Shown here piece after piece: positions 43,030 to 52,728 of a stretch of DNA of 64,000 bases. The DNA lies in assembly GCA_045596625.1 (NCBI GenBank), contig JAZOCU010000084.1, positions 51,206 to 115,205 on the forward strand. Reading direction: 5' to 3'. The DNA is from Firm-04 sp045596625. GTDB taxonomy: Bacteria > Bacillota > Clostridia > Oscillospirales > Ruminococcaceae. A program made the translations under genes and the position numbers. Numbering within the stretch: the stretch's first letter is position 1; every line of letters begins with the position of its first letter. The notes beneath the pieces were generated by a model. It searched no databases and had not been told where the DNA came from. It saw nothing but the letters and a program-made list of their open reading frames with translations.

Positions 43030-44976
43030 TCATTTTTCTGTAAGCTCCGGTGTGTTCACCGGCGGGAGACATACATGATCTCTGCAGATATAATAGGTCG
43101 TTTTGCCATTGATAATGCGATATTTTTCGTTTCCCCGGACGATCGAAATATTTGCCAAAAACGGAAGCTTTGTGCGGAACTCTGTCAGATCGGGTGTCTT
43201 TTCAGAAACGATCGTTATATGCATCGGCGGATCATCATACAAATGCTTTGCCAGCAGAAACAGACTGTGTCCGGCCGGATGCCCGTCTGCCTGTGCAGAC
43301 AAAAAAGCAAACTGTTTTTCAGCCAGCGATTGATAGGCTTCCTCTTCTGTCAGCTGATACAGACGCACAAAATTGTATGCCATCACAGAATTGCCGCTGG
43401 GGATCGCACCGTCATAGGTTTCTTTCGGATTCAAAAACAGCTCGGCATGATCCGATTCACAGAGATAGAAGCCGCCGTTTTCCGCATCGGCAAACCGACG
43501 GACTGCCTCATTGCAAAGCTGCTTTGCCTTGTTCAGATAGGCGCAGTCCAGCGTGGAATTGTAAAGCTCAATCAGCGCAGCGATATAGAATGCATAATCA
43601 TCCAGAAACGCCTGTGCAGATCGCTTTCCATCACGAAAGCTTGTGGAAAGCTGCAGACTTTGACAAAGATTCTGTGCAAGAAATGTCTGTGCACGCTGTG
43701 CCGAATGCAGATGCTTTTCTTCGTGGGAAATACGGTACAGCATGGCCATTGCCGTGATCATCACAGCATTCCATGACAACAGGATCTTGTCATCCAGATG
43801 CAGCTTCATGCGCTGCTTGCGGTAGTGTCGGAGCTTCTGCTTTGCATCGGAAAAATCCAAAAGGAAATTGCCGCTTCTGAGCAGATTTGGAATATTCGTG
43901 TGCTCAAAATTGCCCTCCGGAGTGATATCGAAGGTTGTTGCAAATTGTTTTCCCTGCTCCTCGCCCAGCACTTTCAGGATCTCATCCGGCGAAAAGGTGT
44001 AAAATTTCCCTTCCACGCCCTCACTGTCCGCATCCTGAGCGCTGTAAAATCCGCCTTCGGGTGATGTCATTTCACGCAGGATATAATCTGCGGTTTGCTT
44101 TGCGGTATCAAGATAAACAGGATTCTTTGTCATGCTGTAAGCTGCTGCATATGCCATGATCAGCAGGGCATTGTCATAGAGCATTTTCTCAAAATGCGGC
44201 GCAAGGAAATATTTATCTGTGGAGTATCTTGCAAAACCGCCGCCGATATGATCAAAAATACCGCCTTTTCGCATTTGCAGAAGTGTTTTTTCTGCCATCT
44301 GTATGGCATTGGAGCGGGGATTCTGTTTTGCATACAGCATCAGAAACAACAGATTGTGGGGTGTCGGGAATTTCGGTGCTTGTCCGAAGCCGCCGTGTAC
44401 AGGATCAAAGCTGCGCCGGAAAAACTGTATGGCATTTTCCGTCAGAGAGGTATGGTTTGTATCGGTATTGGAAGCTTCTGTATTTTTCAGATGAGAGATG
44501 ATCTCCTCGGCGGTTTTCAGAAGCTCTGTGTTTCTGCTGTGCCAGAGCGATGCAATCGTTTCCAGCAGATCGGAAAAGCCGGGGATACCGTTATGGGAGC
44601 GTATGGGGAAATATGTTCCGGCAAAAAAAGGCTTTTTATCCCATGTCATAAAAATGCTCATCGGCCAGCCGCCGCTGCCTGTGAATGCCTGACATACCGC
44701 CATATATACGCTGTCGATATCGGGGCGTTCTTCACGATCCACCTTGATGGAAATGAAGTGTTTGTTCAGGATCCGGGCTGTGGTTTCGTTCTCAAAGCTT
44801 TCGTGAGCCATCACATGGCACCAATGGCAGGTGCTGTATCCGATGCTCAGAAAGATCGGCTTATTTTCGGCTTTGGCCCTTGCAAATGCCTCCTCGCACC
44901 ACGGATACCAGTTCACCGGATTTTCGGCATGCTGGAGCAGATAAGGACTCGTGGAATCCTTGAGTTGATTGTGCAT
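43030..44976 (-). CDS. YyaL/DUF255 protein (thioredoxin-like plus six-hairpin fold)
   Basis: A 648-residue protein: an N-terminal DUF255 thioredoxin-like domain (about 1-165) with CHWCHVMAHESFEN, then an alpha/alpha toroid typical of the N-acylglucosamine epimerase/six-hairpin class. The family (YyaL in Bacillus, SPATA20 in animals) has no proven reaction. ATG at 44976 has GGAGG 8 bp upstream and matches the conserved family start NQLKDSTSPYLLQHAENPV. The longer frame covers the tRNA region and is rejected. Confidence 0.94.
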   Translation of the reverse strand: MHNQLKDSTSPYLLQHAENPVNWYPWCEEAFARAKAENKPIFLSIGYSTCHWCHVMAHESFENETTARILNKHFISIKVDREERPDIDSVYMAVCQAFTGSGGWPMSIFMTWDKKPFFAGTYFPIRSHNGIPGFSDLLETIASLWHSRNTELLKTAEEIISHLKNTEASNTDTNHTSLTENAIQFFRRSFDPVHGGFGQAPKFPTPHNLLFLMLYAKQNPRSNAIQMAEKTLLQMRKGGIFDHIGGGFARYSTDKYFLAPHFEKMLYDNALLIMAYAAAYSMTKNPVYLDTAKQTADYILREMTSPEGGFYSAQDADSEGVEGKFYTFSPDEILKVLGEEQGKQFATTFDITPEGNFEHTNIPNLLRSGNFLLDFSDAKQKLRHYRKQRMKLHLDDKILLSWNAVMITAMAMLYRISHEEKHLHSAQRAQTFLAQNLCQSLQLSTSFRDGKRSAQAFLDDYAFYIAALIELYNSTLDCAYLNKAKQLCNEAVRRFADAENGGFYLCESDHAELFLNPKETYDGAIPSGNSVMAYNFVRLYQLTEEEAYQSLAEKQFAFLSAQADGHPAGHSLFLLAKHLYDDPPMHITIVSEKTPDLTEFRTKLPFLANISIVRGNEKYRIINGKTTYYICRDHVCLPPVNTPELTEK

Positions 44977-45119
44977 TGTTGATTCCTCCCGCAGTTTCAT
45001 TTTCGTTAGTATTGCCTTTTTCGGACAACAAATACGAAACAAGTGGTATGATACGCAGGAGAACATAGGATGAGATATCAACAGATATCGCCTGTTTTCA
45101 CAAAAACAACAAAGAAAAG

Positions 45120-45140
45120 ACCCATGCGTAAAGCATGGGT
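45120..45140 (-). terminator. Second terminator hairpin after tRNA-Gln
   Basis: ACCCATGC-GTAAA-GCATGGGT, followed leftward by CTTTTCTTTG. Confidence 0.65.
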
Positions 45141-45178
45141 CCGTGATCGGCATCAACAAGAAAACAAAGGGAAAAAAG

Positions 45179-45210
45179 AAAACGGATACCGCAAATGCAG
45201 TATCCGTTTT
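45179..45210 (-). terminator. Terminator after tRNA-Gln
   Basis: An 11-bp stem AAAACGGATAC/GTATCCGTTTT, followed leftward by CTTTTTTCCC, 7 nt past the tRNA. Confidence 0.85.
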
Positions 45211-45216
45211 CGGAAA

Positions 45217-45289
45217 TTGGGGTGGAAGGATTTGAACCCTCGAAATAACGGAGTCAGAGTCCGCTGCCTTACCGCTTGGCGACACCCCA
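45217..45289 (-). tRNA. tRNA-Gln (CTG)
   Basis: Acceptor TGGGGTG/CACCCCA, D-arm GCCAAGCGGTAAGGC, anticodon loop CTCTGAC, T-loop GGTTCAAATCC. CCA is not encoded. It decodes CAG. Confidence 0.95.
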
Positions 45290-45404
45290 GCATCAAAAAT
45301 GAAGTGCCATCGGCTGATGACTCATATATTATACCACAAGGATCTGCGTTTGTAAACCCTTTTTTTGAATTTTTCTATAATTTTTATATTTTCACAAAAA
45401 CGCC

Positions 45405-45433
45405 TTGCATTTTTTATGCAAATTTGGTATAAT
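45405..45433 (+). promoter_or_regulatory. Predicted promoter of the lipid kinase gene
   Basis: TTGCAT and TATAAT with 17-bp spacing and a TGG extended -10. Confidence 0.78.
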
Positions 45434-45551
45434 GATAATCGGAGTGTTGTCGCTGCAGCGCAAAGCAGCAAGCGGAAAACGCTCCGGAACAGGATGCGAA
45501 GCCTGTAATGATCCGGCATATATCCCGTCCTTTGAGGTAATGAGAAACGAT

Positions 45552-46508
45552 ATGAAGAAGCTATACTTTATTTGTAATCTGCAATCCGGAAAAAGCATGA
45601 TCCGCAACAAGCTGGCTGCCGTAGTGGATGCATTCACATCGGCAGGCTATGAGGTTACGATCCGTCCGACACAGGCACGGATGGACGCCTGTGCAGCTGC
45701 AGAATATGCCTGCCTGAGCAAGGCATTCGATCTGATCGTATGCGCAGGCGGCGATGGTACGCTCAATGAAGTCGTGCAGGGACTGATGCACAGTCAGCGT
45801 ACATTGCCGGTGGGATACATTCCCAGCGGATCGACCAATGATTTTTCCAAAGGACTTCGGATTCCCGATGATGTGGAAGCGGCTGTGGAGTGGATCATCC
45901 ATTCCCATCCGTATCATTGTGATATCGGCAGATTCAATTCTCGTTATTTCCTGTATGTGGCAGCCTTTGGCGCATTCACGGCAACGGTCTATGAGACACC
46001 GCAGAATATCAAGAATGCGCTGGGGCATACAGCCTATGTGCTGAATGCGATCGCCCAGCTGCCGAATATCCGTCCGCTGCATCTGAGAATTGAGCATGAT
46101 GATCAAGTTTCGGAGGGCGATTATTTGTACGGGATGATAAGCAACACTGCCTCTGTGGGCGGATTGCTGAAGCTCAAGAGCTTTATGCTGGATGACGGTG
46201 CCTTTGAGGTGATGCTCATACGCAAGCCTGAGCGTGCCATAGATCTGCATCGGATCCTAGCTTCTCTGTTGAACATCGACGAAGAGATCGACGCAACGCA
46301 CGTACAATTTTTCCGAGCCAGCAAGCTGCGGATCGTTTCGGATGAACCGATCACCTGGACGCTGGATGGAGAATATGGCGGTGCATTGGAGCTTGTAGAG
46401 ATCGAAAATCTGCATCGGGCGATCACATTATGTGTCGGAGAGGACAGTATCCGCAACGATGATCCCATCGCATTACCCTTACAGGAGAACGACGCATCCG
46501 AACAGTGA
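45552..46508 (+). CDS. Diacylglycerol kinase-family lipid kinase
   Basis: A DagK/YegS-like protein of 318 residues. The catalytic domain begins FICNLQSGK, with the nucleotide site VCAGGDGTLNEVVQG (about 60-75) and GYIPSGSTNDFSKGL. The C-terminal half includes the LDDGAFEVMLIRKP strand and the WTLDGEYGG motif. It phosphorylates diacylglycerol or a related lipid, recycling it for envelope synthesis. The ATG at 45552 is preferred over one 12 bp earlier that is only 1 nt from GAGG. Confidence 0.92.
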   Translation: MKKLYFICNLQSGKSMIRNKLAAVVDAFTSAGYEVTIRPTQARMDACAAAEYACLSKAFDLIVCAGGDGTLNEVVQGLMHSQRTLPVGYIPSGSTNDFSKGLRIPDDVEAAVEWIIHSHPYHCDIGRFNSRYFLYVAAFGAFTATVYETPQNIKNALGHTAYVLNAIAQLPNIRPLHLRIEHDDQVSEGDYLYGMISNTASVGGLLKLKSFMLDDGAFEVMLIRKPERAIDLHRILASLLNIDEEIDATHVQFFRASKLRIVSDEPITWTLDGEYGGALELVEIENLHRAITLCVGEDSIRNDDPIALPLQENDASEQ

Positions 46509-46526
46509 AAGGATATCATCAATATT

Positions 46527-47234
46527 ATGCGTCTGTTTCTGATTGATTATGAGAACGTGAATTCTGCCGGATTACATGGGATCGGGCAGCTTTCACAGCA
46601 GGATCGTGTCATTCTGTTTTACAGTCATTCTGCCAATACGATCTCCTTTGAGGCCATGGATGAAATGCTTTCGGCGAATCTGATGCCTGAGCGGGTATGC
46701 ATTTCGCAATCGGGCAAAAATGCACTGGATTTCCAGCTGGTGACATTTCTCGGCTATCTGATCGCCAAGGATAAAGCCGAGGAATATTATATCATCAGCA
46801 AGGATATGGGATACAGTGCAGCGGCAGTATTTTGTCAGAGCTTTCTGGGTACTGCTGTACAGATCAAGCCTTCCATCAAGGCGGCGATCGGCGGAAAGAG
46901 CAGCAAACGATCGGGCAAGAAGCGCGCAGCCATCAGTCTGCGCAAGCGAGCGACTGTGATACAGGTGCAGCCGCCGACAGTGTCGGATCCATCCTTCCCT
47001 GCAGAGCAACCGTCTGACGGGAAGGATACGGAGCTGCTGACGGTAGAACGGGTCAGGGATCTGATCGTGCCCCCTGTGAGCACAGAGATCGCAGCGCAGA
47101 TCCTTGCATGTCTGCAAAAGAGCAGCAGTAAAACAGAATTTCACAATGCATTGCAGCAATGCTTTGGCAACGATGATGTAAAGGAGTATTATCGCTGCAT
47201 GAAGCCTTGCTTCAGCGCTGCGCTGAAGGATTGA
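46527..47234 (+). CDS. PIN/NYN-like domain protein with basic linker
   Basis: The N-terminal ~125 residues fit a PIN-like nuclease fold: FLIDYENVNSAG (Asp6, Glu8), QSGKNALDFQLVTFLGYLI (Asp in ALDFQL) and YYIISKDMGYSAA (Asp). A Lys/Arg-rich stretch (about 133-160) could bind nucleic acid. The C-terminal ~60 residues form a helical region. The acidic set suggests a metal-dependent RNase, but the target is unknown. It lies 18 bp after the lipid kinase gene, so they are likely cotranscribed. Confidence 0.85.
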   Translation: MRLFLIDYENVNSAGLHGIGQLSQQDRVILFYSHSANTISFEAMDEMLSANLMPERVCISQSGKNALDFQLVTFLGYLIAKDKAEEYYIISKDMGYSAAAVFCQSFLGTAVQIKPSIKAAIGGKSSKRSGKKRAAISLRKRATVIQVQPPTVSDPSFPAEQPSDGKDTELLTVERVRDLIVPPVSTEIAAQILACLQKSSSKTEFHNALQQCFGNDDVKEYYRCMKPCFSAALKD

Positions 47235-47266
47235 TCCGGCGCAGCGACCCAAAAACAGCATAAAAA

Positions 47267-47308
47267 ACGCATGGCAGCAGTCAGTCCCTGTTTGCCATGC
47301 GTTTTTTT
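47267..47308 (+). terminator. Intrinsic terminator after the PIN-domain gene
   Basis: ACGCATGGCA/TGCCATGCGT 10-bp stem with seven T. Confidence 0.9.
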
Positions 47309-47341
47309 GTATCAGTGCAGGAGTAGGTGCGGTATGCAGAT

Positions 47342-48115
47342 TCAACCGATATGTTCAAGCTGCAATTGTGCCTGACGCAGCTGCATCAGATGGAACTGTT
47401 GTGTCACAAGTGCGATCAGCTCGGTATTGGTGGGTCGGCTGCGCTGCGGATGATATGCACAGCCCAGCAGGACACAGAGCACCTGAGGATCACTGCGTTC
47501 CCATGTAACTTCAATGGCGTGACGAATGCTGCGCTCCACGCGGGAGGGCGTAGTGTTGAGCGCCTCTGCCACCAGCGGGTACAGGCGGGTGGTAATGCAG
47601 TGGAGCAGCTCCGGATCATTGAGCGTCAGCCGGATTGCCGCCTGCAAAAAATAGAAGCCTCGCAGCTTGACAGGAACACCCAGCTGCATCAGAAAGGCAC
47701 TGACCATAGATTCCTGTGAATCGGCGATCAGCTGCATTTTGGCTGCATTGTCCTGATAATCTCTGCGGATTTGTGCAGCGAAGGCATCGGTATCCACCGG
47801 CTTTTTCCAGACACGCATGGTGCCTTCCTGCAGCACCATTTGCTCCAGCATGGAGTTGGATGCTGCAATGATTACATAGACGATCAGATTGCGACGATGG
47901 AGAATTTTGCGGATCAATGCAGCAAAATCAATGGTAGGCAATGTACAGTCCAGAATCAGCACATCGGCTTGATCCGACTGGATCGCCTGCAGGATGGTAT
48001 GTTCGGTCTGTTTGCGGGTATAGACCCAAAAGCCATGAGACCGAAGCGAGTTGGCAAAAAGGCTCGGAAAGACACTGCCGTCATCTCCGAGCAGTATCCG
48101 GATCGCATTTCCCAT
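47342..48115 (-). CDS. spo0A: Spo0A, sporulation master regulator (divergent receiver)
   Basis: An N-terminal receiver domain with the acidic pair Asp11/Asp12, phosphorylation site Asp56 (VLILDCTLP) and Lys104/105 (VWKKP), joined to a Spo0A C-terminal DNA-binding domain. The latter is unmistakable: GVPVKLRGFYFLQAAIRL, LYPLVAEALNTTPSRVERSI and RHAIEVTWERSDPQ. Phosphorylated Spo0A starts sporulation and binds 0A boxes (TGTCGAA). The receiver is less typical than the output domain. The usual neighbour spoIVB is not here. It is convergent with the PIN-domain gene. Confidence 0.93.
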   Translation of the reverse strand: MGNAIRILLGDDGSVFPSLFANSLRSHGFWVYTRKQTEHTILQAIQSDQADVLILDCTLPTIDFAALIRKILHRRNLIVYVIIAASNSMLEQMVLQEGTMRVWKKPVDTDAFAAQIRRDYQDNAAKMQLIADSQESMVSAFLMQLGVPVKLRGFYFLQAAIRLTLNDPELLHCITTRLYPLVAEALNTTPSRVERSIRHAIEVTWERSDPQVLCVLLGCAYHPQRSRPTNTELIALVTQQFHLMQLRQAQLQLEHIG

Positions 48116-48240
48116 ATTGCGTTACTCCTCATCATTTCACACAGATTTTTTTTCTGCTGTTTGATCCATTGCAGTACACACGAACTTTCACAAAAATATG
48201 CTTTTGCCCCGATGGTGTTCCGATATCGGCAAAGGCGGCT

Positions 48241-48486
48241 TCAGTGATGCCTGCGCTTTGCAAGCAGATTCTGAAAAAAGGCAAATACGGGCTTAAAAAT
48301 GCAGTATAAGATCAGACTGCTGATGACATAATCCGCAAACAGCAGGGGAATGCGGATCCAAAAGCTGTCAAAAAGCCGCCAGATCCAGATGGCAAGCCCC
48401 ACAAACAGCAGGAGAAACAAGAGAAACTGCAAAACAGAGAACAGCTTTCCAGCCGGATCCTGCGGGGGCACAACAGGTAATTTCAT
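48241..48486 (-). CDS. Small two-helix membrane protein
   Basis: An 81-residue protein with two hydrophobic helices (about 15-35 and 43-66) and a basic C-terminus (LLAKRRHH). No family is recognised. ATG at 48486 has GGAG about 10 bp upstream. It lies between spo0A and the AGCS transporter on the same strand. Confidence 0.65.
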   Translation of the reverse strand: MKLPVVPPQDPAGKLFSVLQFLLFLLLFVGLAIWIWRLFDSFWIRIPLLFADYVISSLILYCIFKPVFAFFQNLLAKRRHH

Positions 48487-48599
48487 GATCCATATGCTCC
48501 AATCCGAAAAACGATGTACCGATGCACTGCCGAATACGCAGTGTATGGTGCAGCTAACAAAGAATACCGATTCTATTATACCATGGATTCCGATGGTTT

Positions 48600-49946
48600 T
48601 CAAGCATTTTTCGCAGAATCGTGTCCGGAGGAGACTGCGGCTGTCGGATGAAGCTGCCGGAGCATCGGCAGCAGCCGCAGCAGTCCGATGCAATTGGGCA
48701 ATGCCATACAGCCGTTGCAGAGATCGCACAGCAGCCATACCCATTCGGCACGTCCCAGAGCGCCCGCAAAGGCAGTCAGCAGATAAAGCAGACAGAAAAC
48801 ATCCTCTTGTTTTGTACCGAACAAAAAACGAAATGCTGCCAATCCGCAGCGATACCATCCGATGAGGGTTGCAAAGGCGAGTAATGCGATACAGACAGCA
48901 AGAAATCCTGCTGCCCATTGCCCAAAGCCGGAAGAAAAGGCACGCAGAAGTAAGGCAGCACCATCGGAAGAGCCATACAGCTCTGTGGGGGAAAGGGTCG
49001 TAAGCAGAACCAGTGCGGTAGCGGTGCAGCAGAGCACGGTATCGGCAAAGACCTCAGCGGCTGCCCAGTTGCCCTGCTGCTGTGGGTCGCCTTCTGCTTC
49101 CATATGCAGCAAAGCAGAGCTGCCAAGACCGGCTTCATTGGAAAAGATGCCCCGACGAATGCCGATGCTCATGGAATGCAGCAGTGCCGAGGCAGCAATG
49201 CCGCCGCCGACAGCCCGAATACCCAGTGCTTCTCTCAATATCTGCAGCAATACTGTGGGGAGCTGCCCGATATGGCGGCTCAGCAGAATGCCGCAGCCCA
49301 GCAGATAGCCGCCGCACAGCAGCGGCATCAGCCATTCGGTGACTCTGCCGATGCGTTTTGCACCGCCCCAAAGGATCAGGGCGCTGAGGAATACGGTGAT
49401 CAGTGCAGAGCAGGGCAGGGGAATTCCGATCCCTTTGAGAGCCGATGCCAGTGCATTGCTTTGCGCCAGATTCCCCATGCCCAATGAAGCCCCCACACAG
49501 CATATCGCAAACACCACTGTGAGCATGACAGAACCGATGCCCTCATGGAGATATGCCAAGGTACCGCCGATGCCGTTTTTTCTGCGGAAATGGATCCCCA
49601 ATACATTTTCGGCATAGACCAGCAGCATTCCCAGCAAAGCAGAGATCCACATCCAGAACAAAGCGCCGGCTCCGCCCAGAGAAATGGCGGCGGCAGTACC
49701 CACCAGATTGCCCGTACCCATGGTAGCTGCCAGCGCCGTTGCAAAGATCTGACGCTGAGAGGGCTTGTTTTCGGCGCATGGCATCTGTTTTTGCAGCAAG
49801 GTGCCGTAGGTCGTCCGCAGCATATGAGAAAAGCCCCAAAGCGGCCGCCAGCCGCATTGCCTGCCGCAGCACAGCGCTGTGATCACCAGCAGCAGCGGCA
49901 GGATCCATTGCCAGAGTAAATCGTTCAAGATACGCAGCAGATGCAT
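48600..49946 (-). CDS. AGCS-family sodium:alanine/glycine symporter
   Basis: A 448-residue polytopic protein with about ten membrane helices and the family signatures ALAATMGTGNLVGTAAAISLGG near residue 80 and FSNEAGLGSSALLHM near 280. It imports alanine or glycine with Na+. The substrate is by family. ATG at 49946 has AGGAGG 9 bp upstream. Confidence 0.94.
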   Translation of the reverse strand: MHLLRILNDLLWQWILPLLLVITALCCGRQCGWRPLWGFSHMLRTTYGTLLQKQMPCAENKPSQRQIFATALAATMGTGNLVGTAAAISLGGAGALFWMWISALLGMLLVYAENVLGIHFRRKNGIGGTLAYLHEGIGSVMLTVVFAICCVGASLGMGNLAQSNALASALKGIGIPLPCSALITVFLSALILWGGAKRIGRVTEWLMPLLCGGYLLGCGILLSRHIGQLPTVLLQILREALGIRAVGGGIAASALLHSMSIGIRRGIFSNEAGLGSSALLHMEAEGDPQQQGNWAAAEVFADTVLCCTATALVLLTTLSPTELYGSSDGAALLLRAFSSGFGQWAAGFLAVCIALLAFATLIGWYRCGLAAFRFLFGTKQEDVFCLLYLLTAFAGALGRAEWVWLLCDLCNGCMALPNCIGLLRLLPMLRQLHPTAAVSSGHDSAKNA

Positions 49947-50013
49947 TCCAAAAGACCTCCTGTTCTGTGCAGAGTATATGCATAGCAGCATGGATTCAGA
50001 AGGGCTGTTTTGA

Positions 50014-50042
50014 TTGACAACGGCTTCGGATTGTGATACAAT
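50014..50042 (+). promoter_or_regulatory. Predicted promoter of the TIR-GNAT gene
   Basis: TTGACA and TACAAT with 17-bp spacing and a TG extension. Confidence 0.75.
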
Positions 50043-50102
50043 AAACAATGGAAGATTATAGCTTATGATTTTCGTTTCAGCAATACGACGGAGGATTGGT
50101 TT

Positions 50103-51185
50103 ATGCTCTATCAATATGATCTGTTTATCTCATATGCCACAGGCAATTCCGATATTGCCAATTATATCGTGGAGCGGCTGGAGGAAAAGGGACATCATTG
50201 TTTTATTGCACCGAGAGATATCCGTTCGGGGGCAGAATATGCCGGTGAGATCATCCGGGGCATCAGCAATGCCGCAGCAGTGCTGCTGATCTTTTCCAGT
50301 AATGCCGACAAATCGCCCTATGTGCTGCGGGAGGTCAATTCGGCGGTTTCCCGCAATAAGACCATTATCCCATTGCGTATCGAGGATTTTCTCGCTTCCG
50401 AGGCAATGGAATTCTATCTTGGCCCGACCCATTGGCTGGATGCCTTTCCGCAGGTGTTGGAGGTTCATCTGGAAAAGATCATTTCGATCTTTTCGGGCAT
50501 CAACGCCAAGCAGAAAGCGTGTGAACAGGAAGCTGCGGAAGAGGCTCCCCGTGACTATGCCATTGTGGGGCCGGAGCTGCTGGAGGAATCCCAGATCCAT
50601 CGCATCGGCATGACCTATCCGCAGCTGACCATGAAGGCTCTGGAGATCGATTATCTCTGCATCTCACCCGATAAATATATTATCAACGAGGAAACCGAGG
50701 GCACCTTCGATGACTGGAAGGATGTTACCACCGATTATGGCAATGATGTATCGATCCTGCTGGTAGAAAAGGATGAGATCATCGGCTATGTGGATGCATT
50801 CCCTGTTACTGAGGAATCCTATGAGGAGCTGATCGCGGGACGGGCATTGATCCGGGGCAATATGATCGAGCTGTTCAGCATGGGCGGCGAGTTCAGCTTG
50901 TTTGTTTCAATGATGGCATTGATCCCGGGACATATCACCCAGGAAAACTATATGATGCTGTTCGGATGGCTTTTTACCCATATCGCAGAATGGAAGGCAA
51001 AGGGGATCTGTATCACACGGATCGGCTTTACCACTTATTCCGATCTGCTGGAGAAATTTCTGGTGCGATTTGGCTTTGCATTCCGTTGCCTGAATCCCTC
51101 GAAGGGAAAGGTCTATGAAATCACCATAGAGGATCTGCGAAGCAAGCTGGCAGCCAATCCGCGCTATGCGTCTCTTGCGATCTGA
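50103..51185 (+). CDS. TIR-domain protein with C-terminal GNAT-like domain
   Basis: Residues 1-135 form a bacterial TIR domain: DLFISYATGNSD, FIAPRDIRSGAEYA, LLIFSSNADKS and THWLDAF, with Glu77 in VLREVNSAV at the place of the NADase glutamate. Residues about 170-360 look like an acetyltransferase fold (VSILLVEKDEIIGYVDAF, then TRIGFTTYSDLLEKFLVRFGF), though the acetyl-CoA loop is not clear. TIR domains act in NAD+ breakdown, signalling or immunity. No partner gene (SIR2, SMODS, ThsA-like) lies nearby. It has its own promoter and terminator, so it is a single-gene unit. Confidence 0.85.
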   Translation: MLYQYDLFISYATGNSDIANYIVERLEEKGHHCFIAPRDIRSGAEYAGEIIRGISNAAAVLLIFSSNADKSPYVLREVNSAVSRNKTIIPLRIEDFLASEAMEFYLGPTHWLDAFPQVLEVHLEKIISIFSGINAKQKACEQEAAEEAPRDYAIVGPELLEESQIHRIGMTYPQLTMKALEIDYLCISPDKYIINEETEGTFDDWKDVTTDYGNDVSILLVEKDEIIGYVDAFPVTEESYEELIAGRALIRGNMIELFSMGGEFSLFVSMMALIPGHITQENYMMLFGWLFTHIAEWKAKGICITRIGFTTYSDLLEKFLVRFGFAFRCLNPSKGKVYEITIEDLRSKLAANPRYASLAI

Positions 51186-51200
51186 TGCCATATTTTTCTG

Positions 51201-51240
51201 AGAAAAAAAGGCAGCAGATCCTGCTTACTGCTTTTTTTCT
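51201..51240 (+). terminator. Intrinsic terminator after the TIR-GNAT gene
   Basis: AGAAAAAAAGGCAG paired with CTGCTTTTTTTCT, T run included. It ends 5 bp before the pepD ribosome site. Confidence 0.75.
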
Positions 51241-51258
51241 CATTCGGAGGTTTTTTCT

Positions 51259-52719
51259 ATGAATCATCTGCAATTTCCGGAACCGCAGGCGGTATTTCGT
51301 CATTTTTGCGCCATTGCTGCGATTCCGCACGGCTCCGGCAATACCGAAGCCATTCGTGTCTATTGTCGTGATTTTGCACGCTCGCTCGGACTTTCTGCCA
51401 AGGAGGATGCAGCAGGCAATCTGATCATCCACAAGCCGGCATCCGAAGGCGCAGAGCAAGCACCTGCTGTGATTTTGCAGGGACATCTGGATATGGTCTG
51501 TGCGCAGCTTCCCGAATGCACAAAGGATATGCAGACAGAAGGGCTTGTTCTGCGTTTGGAGGGCGATTTCCTGTTTGCCGATGGCACGACTCTCGGCGGT
51601 GATGACGGTATTGCCATTGCCTATGCCCTTGCGATTTTGGAAAGCAATACGATCGTGCATCCGGCGCTGACTGTCCTGCTCACCAACGATGAGGAGATCG
51701 GTCTGCTGGGTGCAGGCGGCTTGGAAGAGGGCGAGATAGAGGGTGCTTATCTGCTGAATCTGGATTCGGAAAAGGAAGGCGAATTCATTGTGGGCTGTGC
51801 AGGCGGCGCACGGGTGGATATGACGCTTCCTCTGCAGCGGGAAACGGCAGCCGGGAATCGGGCAACGATCACACTGACAGGACTTTGCGGCGGCCATTCG
51901 GGAACCGAGATCCATCGTCCGCTGCTCAATGCCAATTGCGGAATGGCGAAGCTGCTTTCCGCTGCTGCAGTGCCCATGCGTCTTTGCACATGGCAGGGCG
52001 GTACCAGAGATAATGTCATTACGGCAGATGCATCGGCATCGGTGCTGATTGCGCCGCAAGATCAGGCGCAGGTGACCGCCGCACTGGAAGCCTGTGCACA
52101 AACGCTGCGGCAGCAATATCCCGAAGAGGCAGGCTTGCAGCTTACCATTGCATGGGAACAGGATGTGACCTGCTCTGCCCTTACTGTTGAGAGTACGGCT
52201 GCTGTGTTGGAGCAGCTTTGCGGTCTGCCGCAGGGTGTGACCGACTGGCATGAAACATTGTCTATGCCAAAGACCTCTTTGAACCTTGGAATCGTTGCAT
52301 TGGAAGAAACATCGCTTTTGGCAGTATGTTCTGTACGCAGTCTGTCGGATCCCGAACGGGATGCCCTTGCGGATTCTCTCTGCCGATATACGCAGGCTCA
52401 CGGCGGCACAGCACGATGCTATGCGGCATATCCCGCATGGGATTATGTGCCTGACAGCAAGCTGGAACAGATCGCTTGCCGTGCCTATGCTGCCTGCTAT
52501 GATGGCGCACAGCCCAAGGTTCTGACCATTCATGCAGGTCTGGAATGCGGCGTGATCTGTGCAAAATGCAAAGGCTTGGAGGCGATTTCCTTTGGACCTG
52601 ATCTGTATGATATCCACAGTCCCAGAGAGCGCCTTTCGATCTCATCGGCAATACGAACATGGGAGCTGCTGCTGCGGCTGCTTTCGGATATCGCCGGACA
52701 ATTTGTCGGGAAGGAATGA
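51259..52719 (+). CDS. pepD: Aminoacyl-histidine dipeptidase PepD (M20)
   Basis: A 486-residue cytosolic di-zinc dipeptidase (carnosinase-type). Ligand motifs are LQGHLDMVC, GGDDGIAIAYAL, TNDEEIGLLGAGG (catalytic Glu), LLNLDSEKEGEF and, near the end, IHAGLECGVI. The lid domain spans about 200-390. It degrades X-His and other dipeptides, extending the peptide-salvage set with the two M42 enzymes. GGAGG lies 8 bp before the ATG. Confidence 0.95.
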   Translation: MNHLQFPEPQAVFRHFCAIAAIPHGSGNTEAIRVYCRDFARSLGLSAKEDAAGNLIIHKPASEGAEQAPAVILQGHLDMVCAQLPECTKDMQTEGLVLRLEGDFLFADGTTLGGDDGIAIAYALAILESNTIVHPALTVLLTNDEEIGLLGAGGLEEGEIEGAYLLNLDSEKEGEFIVGCAGGARVDMTLPLQRETAAGNRATITLTGLCGGHSGTEIHRPLLNANCGMAKLLSAAAVPMRLCTWQGGTRDNVITADASASVLIAPQDQAQVTAALEACAQTLRQQYPEEAGLQLTIAWEQDVTCSALTVESTAAVLEQLCGLPQGVTDWHETLSMPKTSLNLGIVALEETSLLAVCSVRSLSDPERDALADSLCRYTQAHGGTARCYAAYPAWDYVPDSKLEQIACRAYAACYDGAQPKVLTIHAGLECGVICAKCKGLEAISFGPDLYDIHSPRERLSISSAIRTWELLLRLLSDIAGQFVGKE

Positions 52720-52728
52720 TCTGTTGAT

